This document shows, in pieces, positions 56,281-64,000 of a stretch of DNA of 64,000 nt. Under the pieces are notes generated by a model. It was not told where the DNA came from. It saw only the letters and a list, made by a program, of their open reading frames with translations, and made no database searches. Within the stretch, counting starts at the first letter, position 1. Each line of letters opens with the position of its first letter. A program made the translations under genes and the position numbers. This stretch comes from Saposhnikovia divaricata (taxonomy: Eukaryota; Streptophyta; Magnoliopsida; Apiales; Apiaceae): contig CM071598.1 in the NCBI GenBank assembly GCA_036435485.1, forward strand, positions 42,112,501 through 42,176,500, written 5' to 3'.

Positions 56281-57730
56281 CCCCCAAACTTAAACCGATG
56301 CTTGTCCTCAAGCATAAACAATTACAACTAACTAACTAACTAGTACCACTTCCGTAGGTGATCACGGTTGCATTTGGCATATGCAACAAGCCCTTTAAAC
56401 CCCTAGGCAGCCCTAGTGGACGAGTAAGGTCTCGCGAGGGCCTATAGTGAATGAACCCACAGAATCCATTTAACCTAATGCAATGCAATGCATAAATGCA
56501 ACTAGAATGAAAATGCAACGATCCCCTTCAAACTAACCAAAACCAACTAGCAAGCAAATATATTAGAGAATGCAACTAAATCCAAATAGAGCTCGACCAA
56601 GTTCCCGTATACTAACAATACATGAACAGAAACGTGCGTGTGTGCAATGCTCATCAGAAATACTCCCAAAACTAGGTCAAAAATCATACATGCTCTTCGT
56701 CAAGACAATCACAGGTTTATAAATAGAATAGACTGTAGACACTTCATAACCTAAGAACGCCTCCATCCTTATCCAAGGTAGACAGAAATTCATGCTTTAT
56801 TACTAACTACTACGACACATATATACAAGCATGCTTATTTAACCGTGCAATGGATGAGACCCCGAAAGGCTTATACAATAATATCCATGTAGCGAGCGTT
56901 GGGTTAGTGGATCCCAAACTATAAAAGTCTTAGGTCACTAGGTACAAAGTCCCCGCGAACTTAATTGCTCGAGTATTAAAGAGCTCACCCTGGTTAATTT
57001 TGCATATAAACAATTGAATCTTTTGACTTTTTTTTTCTTTTTTTTTTCTCTATTTTTTTTTCTGCTTTTTTTTTTCTATGCAATCTGGAATGAGAATTCT
57101 CAATTCCAACCCTAGACTACTCATATAAATATGAGCCGGCTACTAGCCATTTGACGCCTAGCCATTATTGACAATTATTTACAATTTAAGCATGAAATCC
57201 CTGTTTTCCCCCAAACTTAGACTTAAGTGCTCTAGGCCATCAAGGGAATAAAGAAAATTCTAACTATAATCAAGTGATTAAATCTCAAAACATCCAAACA
57301 AGCATGACCTCAACCTAGCCCAAAAGCACCCAATGAGACTGTGTAATTAGTTTTGTTTCCGAAACACATAAGTCAATTTCATAGAAACTATAAGTCAACC
57401 CTCTATTCATCATTACCACACTCAATTAGACACCTACCTACCAATCAGAATTAGCTCGTTCTAAGGGATCATGAAATATGCATGCCATGAAATGCAACTA
57501 ATATGAACTCACATGGTATACGAAACAAAAAAAAACAGAATGTCCTATATGAAACAAACGTAATTAATACGCACAAATATGCATGAATTACAACTAACAT
57601 GCAAAACATGATATCTATATGCACACATAATACAACAACAACTACTAATCCCTCAAACCACCCCCAAAACTTAAAATATTCAATGTCCACATTGAATGGG
57701 AGTAAATACGAGGGATAGCAGAGAACATAC
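56281..57730 (-). other. Non-coding spacer between ORF3 and 3' LTR
   Basis: Three purine-rich tracts related to AAGTTTGGGGGTG lie at about 56281-56292, 57209-57219 and 57658-57670 (minus sense), the innermost at the LTR. A pyrimidine-rich run (T/C) lies at 57025-57075. No protein was recognised; the open frame overlapping 57469-57858 has no family pattern. Confidence 0.55.
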
Positions 57731-58921
57731 CTACTCGTCACCATCGTCACCCTCGTCACTCTCTTCACCCTCGTCGGATGAATCAGGTGGAGGATACGGA
57801 GTCCGAGCTCCAAATAGAGGCCACTGAACAGCAGTACCTGGTGACTGAAAAGCTGCATCCAAAGCTACGGCCATGTCCTCAAAATACTGGTGACTGCTAA
57901 CATGCATAGCATCCATCCGCCTAGTCATTCGACGACAATAGGTATCAAAAACCGACATATCCACCGTACGCCGCTGAGGACCTGCCATAAAAACTCTCGG
58001 TGCCCTAGGAACTTGTGGCGGAGCGCCCGCTCCCTGACCACCAGCACCACCAACAACATAGCCTAGACCCCGAGGATGAGGAATGCCGCCCAGCCACTCC
58101 ACCATCCGATCAATAGTAGCATCAGTAATAGAAGTCATAGCTGTCTGCACCGGCTCACCTACGTACCATTTCACTTTCGCAGCATCACACAATCCCGTGA
58201 TGATAGAAGCATAAGGAATACTAGCCGTCGAATTACTTCCCAAATACCGAAGAATAGTTTGATTAATAAGATAACCCAGGTCAACATACTCACCTTTTAG
58301 AATGCCCCATAGCAGAGTAGCCCTCTCAACAGTAACATCGGTCACATGGGATGGAAGGATATTAGAACTTATGAAAAGGAACCAAGCCCGTGCAAACCTA
58401 GTCAATGACACAGCCGGAAAAGTCCTCTTCTCGGTGGTACCCGGCTTACACTTCCAAACTGTACCCGGAACACACAGCTCACCAATGATAGCTTCAAGAT
58501 CAACGTCATCCCTAGTCTTTTTCCCCCAATCCGCAGCACCCCTAGGTTTAGGCTGCTGCCTAATCAAAGCACGAATGGCACGAGGTAAATAATCCAAATT
58601 CCGGCCCCTAACAACCGTGGAGTTATTCTTTGCTATCTTAGCATTAGCATAAAACTCCCTAACTACATTCAACGGGGCATCATTAGCAAACTCACAAAAT
58701 AAAGACCAACCCCTCTCACTAACCATAGCTACCATCTCTTCATTATTACGTGGCACAAATCTCCTTTCCCGAATAACTCCTCTAGAATCTAACCGACCAT
58801 ACTCCGCTTCGGCCTCCTCATTCACAAACTTCACCACCCCACCTTCCAAAATAGCATTCTCATGCGAAGATGGACAAGTACTACTACTACTACCCACCAA
58901 TCGTTGTCTCTTAGAAGCCAT
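57731..58921 (-). CDS. Athila ORF3, putative plant transposon protein (env-position gene)
   Basis: Uninterrupted 396-residue frame from the ATG at 58919-58921 (MASKRQRLVGSSSS). It lies between integrase and the 3' LTR, where Athila elements carry a third, sometimes called env-like, gene. Core landmarks: RRFVPRNNEEMVAMVSERGW, LNVVREFYANAKIAKNN, VRGRNLDYLP, FARAWFLFISSNILPSHVTD and ERATLLWGILKGEYVDLGYL. These fit the putative plant transposon protein domain found in this position. The C terminus is acidic (DSSDEGEESDEGDDGDE). No signal peptide or membrane span is visible after the chosen ATG, so an envelope role is not supported. Function is unknown. Pol beside it is broken, yet this frame is intact. 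Confidence 0.72.
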   Translation of the reverse strand: MASKRQRLVGSSSSTCPSSHENAILEGGVVKFVNEEAEAEYGRLDSRGVIRERRFVPRNNEEMVAMVSERGWSLFCEFANDAPLNVVREFYANAKIAKNNSTVVRGRNLDYLPRAIRALIRQQPKPRGAADWGKKTRDDVDLEAIIGELCVPGTVWKCKPGTTEKRTFPAVSLTRFARAWFLFISSNILPSHVTDVTVERATLLWGILKGEYVDLGYLINQTILRYLGSNSTASIPYASIITGLCDAAKVKWYVGEPVQTAMTSITDATIDRMVEWLGGIPHPRGLGYVVGGAGGQGAGAPPQVPRAPRVFMAGPQRRTVDMSVFDTYCRRMTRRMDAMHVSSHQYFEDMAVALDAAFQSPGTAVQWPLFGARTPYPPPDSSDEGEESDEGDDGDE

Positions 58922-59689
58922 AACAACAATAATAATAATCAACACAACTCCAAAATTCGAATTTAAGCAAAACCCCCAATTCAAGAACACGACCAAACCC
59001 TAATTGGCAAGAACACAAATTCGTAGCAATTAAAAATATGAGATTAGAACAATACCCACGAATTGAAGAGGTGAACTTGCACGATTAGCTTCCAATAATT
59101 CAAATTTAATCTTCCCTTGAATCTTGTAATGGTTGAAAGTTAAAAATTTTGGATTATATAGATGGGTTTCTGTATGTAGAGGTGTATGTATATAGGAGAT
59201 GTGAATATTGGATATGAAAGTAGAAGTAATAAAGGATTGGGGTTTGTTAAAGATTTATAATCAACTTGGAATAGGAGTGGGATTTGATTTTTGTGAGAGG
59301 TTTTAGTGAGATATAGGATTTGATATAGGGTTTTTTTGTGAGGTTTTAGTGATATAGGAAGGAAATTTGAAGAGAGATGTGTGGTTTTAGCTCAAAAAAA
59401 CGAACGCTGCGCTGAGTGCGCGGTTTGCGCACAGTGCGCAGGTGCGTGCTGCGTTAGTCTGTGCAGTCTGTGCGGCTGGTACATGTTGCGCGTTCTCCTC
59501 CTGCGTTACATGGCGCAGTCTGCGCGGCTGGCGCAGCTTGCGCAGGCGCAACCTGATTTTTTTTTTTTCACAACAACTTTTTTTTTTTTTGAGAGAAAGA
59601 AACAAACATCTACAAGGCTTACACAATGCTTGGGTTGCCTCCCAAGAAGCGCTCCTTTTACGTCATTAGCTTGACGTTCTTCTTCCAAA
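58922..59689 (-). other. Spacer between integrase and ORF3, with TGCGCA-rich island
   Basis: 59405-59555 is strikingly GC- and CpG-rich, composed of TGCGCA/TGCGCR motifs, flanked by poly(T) runs at 59558-59568 and 59579-59591. 59625-59660 has GGGAGGCAACCCAAGC in minus sense, a sequence commonly seen after Athila pol. Open frames here on both strands follow from the low complexity and are rejected. Confidence 0.6.
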
Positions 59690-60784
59690 TCAAGTAGATG
59701 CCAAAACGGCGGAAACCTTATCGCGTTGAAACGATCCTCCATAATAATGCTTCAACCGCTGTCCATTCACTTTAAAGGCATGGTCCGGTGTTGTTTCATA
59801 AATTTCAATAGCTCCATGTGGATACACCGTCTTAACAATAAATGAACCCGACCACCTTGACTTGAGTTTTCCCGGAAAAAGCTTGAGGCGGGAATTAAAT
59901 AGCAACACCTGTTGACCTGGCAAAAATGCTTTTGGTACCAACCTTTTATCATGCCACCTCTTAACCTTCTCCTTATACATCTTGTTATTTTCGTAAGCTT
60001 GCTCACGAAATTCCTCAAGTTCATTCAACTGAAGCAACCGTTTTGCACCCGCAGCCGTGATATCTAAATTCAATTTCTTCAACGCCCAATATGCCTTATG
60101 TTCCAACTCTGCAGGCAAATGACATGCTTTCCCATAAACTAACTGAAACGGAGACATACCTAGAGGAGTTTTGTAGACAGTTCTGTACGCCCACACAGCT
60201 TCATCCAACTTCAATGACCAATCCTTACGAGACGGATTCACTACTTTCTCCAGAATTCTCTTGATCTCCCTGTTAGAAACTTCAGCTTGGCCATTCGTTT
60301 GAGGGTGATAAGCAGTGGCAACACGATGCGTCACATTATATTTCGCCATCAACGTAGTAAACTGGCGATTGCAAAAGTGAGTTCCCTCATCACTTATTAT
60401 AGCACGTGAAGTTCCAAAACGCGTAAAAATTTGCTTATGCAAGAAATTCAATACCACCTTCGCATCATTGGTCGGCAACGCCTTAACCTCGACCCATTTA
60501 GACACGTAATCCACAGCTAGCAAGATGTACTGATTATTGCATGAAGAAACAAAAGGTCCCATGAAGTCAATCCCCCAAACATCAAAGATCTCCACCTCAA
60601 GAAGCATGTTAAGAGGCATCTCGTTCCTTCTATAAATATCGCCAACCCTTTGACAACTATCACATCTCAACACGAACTGATGAGCATCCTTAAACAAGGT
60701 AGGCCAATAGAAACCTGCTTGAAGCACACGAGCCGCTGTCTTTTCTCCACCATAATGACCACCATAAACAGTTGAGTGGCAATC
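59690..60784 (-). pseudogene. Athila integrase
   Basis: The open frame from about 60727 (after a TGA at 60785-60787, with the same frame upstream) reads VLQAGFYWPTLFKDAHQFVL, CDSCQRVGD (zinc finger cysteines), GIDFMGPF (first Asp), AIISDEGTHFCN (second Asp) and YHPQTNGQAEVSNREIK (Glu). It then has the GPY/F-like C-terminal region (LKSRWSGSFIVK). The catalytic triad is present. The zinc-finger histidines lie in the short piece just after the stop. It ends FQRDKVSAVLAST with a stop at 59690. Confidence 0.9.
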
Positions 60785-63010
60785 TCACAACACACTTTCC
60801 GTCTCACTATACGGAATACATCGTCTGATCATCTGATCTGCTCCTTGTCTAAACAGAAACGGTTCATCCCAACGGTACCACTTCACATCATGTAGAAACT
60901 TCTTCCTTTGAGCACTCGAAAGATCTGGAGGAATAACATTGCTAACCAAATAGTTCACATAATCTGCAAACCATGGCTCTTCATCTTGCACTCCAAACAG
61001 CTGCTCATCTGGAAAAGATTCATTAATAAGAGATTTGTTATGCCATTCCTTACCGTGGTCCTCTAAGCGTGAGAGATGATCCGCTACTTGATTTTCCGTG
61101 CCTTTCCTATCCTTGATTTCCACATCAAACTCTTGTAAAAGAAGCACCCAACGAATCAATCTAGGCTTTGAATCCTTCTTCGATATGAGATATCGAATAG
61201 CAGCATGATCCGTGTAAACAATCACCTTTGTACCAAGCAAATAAGACCTGAATTTCTCGAAACCATAGACAACTGCTAGCAACTCCTTCTCCGTAGTAGT
61301 GTAGTTTAGCTGTGCATCATTGAGGGTTTTACTAGCATAGTAAACCACATGAAAAATTTTATCCTTCCTTTGACCAAGCACAGCTCCAACAGCATAGTCA
61401 CTAGCATCACACATAAGTTCGAATGGTTCCTCCCAATTAGGTGCGGTAATGACTGGAGTAGTAGTCAACTTCTTTTTCAAGAGCTCAAAAGCTGCAAGGC
61501 ACTCATCATCAAACTTGAAAGGAACATCCTTCTCCAACAATTTGCACAGAGGTTTAGAGATTTTTGAGAAGTCTTGAATGAATCGCCTATAGAATCCCGC
61601 ATGCCCAAGAAAACTGCGAATTCCTTTAACAGAGATAGGTGGAGGAAGATTTTTGATAGTCTCCACCTTAGCCTTATCCACTCCAAGCCCCTTTCCAGAT
61701 ACCTTGTGCCCAAGAATGATTCCTTCTTGCACCATGAAGTGACACTTTTCCCAATTAAGCACCAAATTCGTCTCCACACACCGCTTCAAAACCAAACCAA
61801 GATTATGCAAGCACTCATCGTAAGAAATACCAAAAACTGAGAAGTCATCCATAAAAACCTCCACATTCGAGCCAATCATGTCTGAGAAAATAGCAATCAT
61901 GCACCTTTGAAAAGTGGCTGGAGCACCACAAAGTCCGAAAGAAACACGTCGGAAAGCAAAGGTACCAAAAGGACATGTGAATGTGGTCTTCTCTTGATCT
62001 TCCGGAGCAATGCAAATCTGATTGTAGCCTGAATAACCATCAAGGAGTCAATAGTAGTCATGTCCCGCCAACCTGTCTAGCATCTGATCAATGAATGGCA
62101 GAGGAAAGTGATCTTTTCTCGTGGCTTTGTTGAGCTTCCTATAGTCCATGCAAACTCTCCACCCCGTGACTGTTCGAGTAGGAATGAGTTCATTCTTATC
62201 ATTAGCAACAACTGTCATGCCTCCTTTCTTTGGCACACATTGAACCGTACTCACCCAAGAACTTTCTGAGATAGGATATATAATACCCGTATCAAGCCAC
62301 TTTAGAATTTCCTTCTTCACCACCTCTTTCATAATCGGATTAAGTCTCCGCTGATGCTCAACAGTAGGCTTAGCTCCCTCCTCTAGCAGAATTTTGTGCA
62401 TGCAATAAGAAGGGCTGATTCCCTTGATATCTGCTATGGTCCAACCAATGGCTGATTTGAACTCTCTCAGAATTCGCAAGAGCTTTTCTTCCTCACTACC
62501 TGACAAGTTAGAAGCAATAATAACCGGTAATGTAGATGCATCACCAAGAAACGCATACCTCAAGTGTTCGGGCAATGGTTTGAGTTCAAGTGTAGGAGCT
62601 TCCTCAATAGATGGTTTAAGACGACCCTCAGAATTTCTCAGCTCTCCTAACCCCAAAGATTCAAATGGTAAGTCAAATTTCCTCTTGCACGGAGCTGAAT
62701 TCAATTGTTGTAATTGCTCGGCTACTTCCTCATCTTCAAAATCAGAATCACCAACTAACACTCTCTCCAAAGAATCCGACTTAAGCAATTGCTCCATCTC
62801 TGTAGTAACCGCAGAATCAACCAAATCCACCATCAAGCATTCTTCTTCATCAGTGGGAAATTTCATCGCATTGAACACATTAAAAGTGACATTCTGGTCT
62901 TGCACCCTCATGGTGAGTTCTCCTTTCTGCACATCGATCAAGGTACTACCCGTAGCTAAGAACGGCCTTCCCAAGATTATGGGAATCTTCTTATCTTCCT
63001 CGAAATCCAA
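60785..63010 (-). pseudogene. Athila reverse transcriptase and RNase H, two nonsense codons
   Basis: In one frame: the protease tail (IPIILGRPFLATGSTLIDVQ), an acidic linker, RT start (CMHKILLEEGAKPTVEHQRR, WRVCMDYRKLNKATRKDHFP), a TGA at 62048-62050, RT core (61900 downward, FMDDFSVFG active site), thumb, and RNase H (ELMCDASDYAVGAVLG, TEKELLAVVYGFEKF, VYTDHAAIRYL). A TGA at 60785-60787 then leads to integrase. The frame is continuous between the stops, so damage is by substitutions. Confidence 0.92.
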
Positions 63011-63465
63011 GATAACAAATCAGCAGGGAAGATGAGCTTATCAACTTTCACCAAGACATCCTCCACTATGCCTCTAGGATAAGTAATTGAATGATCGGCC
63101 AATTGCAAAGAGATGTTGGTTGGCTTTGGATCTGGTAGACCAAGTTGCAAGAATACTGACAAGGGCATGAGATTGATGCTAGCTCCCAAGTCACACAAGC
63201 ACTTTTCAAAAAATAGATTGCCAATAGTGCATGGAATAGTAAAACTACCCGGATCCTTTTGCTTCGGAGGCAACTTCTGTTGCAGAACAACACTACACTC
63301 TTCCGTTAAGGCAACGGTCTCTAATGCATCAAGCTTCAACTTACGAGAGAGAATACCTTTCATGAACTTGGCATAGCTTGGCATCTGTTCAAGAGCTTCC
63401 GCAAAAGGAATGTTAATCTGCAACTTCTTGAACACCTCTAAAAACTTAGCATACTTAGTATCCAA
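62977..63465 (-). pseudogene. Athila aspartic protease region
   Basis: Reads IPFAEALEQMPSYAKFMKGI, GSFTIPCTIGN and CDLGASINLMPLSVF (Athila protease with DLGAS at the active site). A one-base loss near 63012-63018 shifts it out of frame with the following RT segment at 63010. Confidence 0.88.
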
Positions 63466-64000
63466 ATTCTACTTCTAGAGTCATCTAGGATATGGAGGAG
63501 GAGGATAAATCTGAGTGTTCTTTGTAGACTTCTCCACAGAATTTTTAACAAGTTCCTTGCTCTTCTCTACTTCACCATCCAGCTCCTCAGCTACTAAGTC
63601 AGATTTCTCATTGTCAGGCACTTCAGATTTTTCAACATGCTGATTCTGCACTTCTTCATCTTCTTTAGCGGCTGATTTAGGATCTGATGTCACCTTTCCC
63701 GATCTCAAAGTCACGGCCTTCACCTGCTCCTTGTTGTCCCTCCTACCTGGATTTGCTTCCGTATCACTAGGAAGAGTTCCTTGTTGTCTACTAAGTAAGG
63801 CACTTGCAATCTGTCCCACCTGGGTTTCCAAGACCTTTTGAGAAGCTTGCAGGTTCTTCACCATCATCCACAAATCATCCCTTTCTGATTTTTCATTAGA
63901 TGATTGCCCCGCATGAGCCTGGGGCTGTTGCTGCTAAAATCCAGGAGGTTGATATGGTTGCCTTGGAGCATACTGTTGCTGATAACCTTGATTGAATGAC
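63466..64000 (-). pseudogene. Athila gag C-terminal part
   Basis: Continues off the right edge. Reads YQQQYAPRQPYQPPGF then a TAG at 63934-63936, and KNLQASQKVLETQVGQIASA, then a Lys/Glu-rich region and IYPPPPYPR. A cluster of three in-frame stops follows (TGA 63481-63483, TAG 63475-63477, TAG 63469-63471). The zinc-knuckle region, if any, lies outside. Confidence 0.85.

Larger units (their letters stand above)
54787..64000 (-). mobile_element. Athila-type Ty3/gypsy element, 5' end beyond the window
   Basis: Order on the minus strand: gag end, protease, reverse transcriptase, RNase H, integrase, a third ORF, a long spacer with AAGTTTGGGGGTGTG, and the 3' LTR. This layout and the reverse-transcriptase text (FMDDFSVFG, LNWEKCHFMV, FLGHAGFYRRFIQDFSKI) are typical of Athila. 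The left boundary is placed at TGTTATCACA. The partner LTR lies outside, so neither age nor target duplication can be read. Confidence 0.88.

Noticed and set aside
57469..57858. 129-codon frame overlapping the end of ORF3
   Set aside because: It is in a different frame, hydrophobic and low complexity, with no family resemblance. ORF3 explains the overlap.
59381..59742. Cys/Ala-rich open frames on both strands
   Set aside because: They are produced by the TGCGCA-rich low-complexity block and poly(T) runs.

Overview
This is plant nuclear DNA: AT-rich, with intron-containing genes using GT..AG junctions, and most of the rest made of nested transposable elements. It looks like an asterid eudicot. 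The three host genes resemble the mannitol dehydrogenase / ELI3 branch of the cinnamyl alcohol dehydrogenase (CAD) family, best known from celery and parsley, so Apiaceae is my best guess. That is an inference from remembered family resemblance, not a database match.

Host genes. Three minus-strand CAD/MTD-like genes lie head to tail at 2012-3946, 12916-15456 and 42052-45319. Each has five exons with the same phases, and in each the exons sum to 1083 nt, encoding 360 residues with no internal stop. The catalytic zinc ligands, the four structural-zinc cysteines and the GLGGLG nucleotide-binding motif are present in all three. Genes 2 and 3 are near-identical, including long intron stretches, so they are a recent duplication. 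About 27 kb of transposons now separates them. Gene 1 is more divergent. Substrate preference cannot be read from the sequence.

Transposons, left to right. 1-534: copia reverse-transcriptase fragment. 793-985: a MULE-type MITE. 4666-9626: a CACTA element with a broken TNP2-type transposase and a ~172-bp tandem array. 10861-12303: a second, non-coding CACTA-like element. 14446-14667: a tRNA-derived SINE in gene 2 intron 2. 16480-33732: a Harbinger-like element containing a Helitron, which itself contains a second Helitron (17066-18945, minus) and a complete Tekay-like chromovirus (19017-32411, 3.5-kb LTRs, 5-bp duplication). 33764-37141: two Helitrons head to tail, the second holding a MULE with a perfect 9-bp duplication. 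37893-41636: a small LTR retrotransposon whose interior is a patchwork of host-gene pieces (PPR, SDR, antisense ARGONAUTE, SDR). A poly(A) retroposon sits in its 5' LTR. 46703-51277: a MULE with a PB1-like exon, interrupted by a young internally deleted copia element (47656-51025). 51427-52542: another Helitron. 53396-54240: a LINE tail. 54787-64000: the 3' two-thirds of an Athila-type Ty3/gypsy element, with broken gag-pol, an intact 396-residue third ORF and the 3' LTR. It runs off the right edge.

How it fits together. The only cellular function visible is the dehydrogenase cluster. The most unusual object is the gene-capturing retrotransposon at 37.9-41.6 kb: transcription from its own LTR would produce an RNA antisense to an ARGONAUTE N-terminal region. 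No CRISPR, bacterial operon, rRNA or functional tRNA gene was seen.
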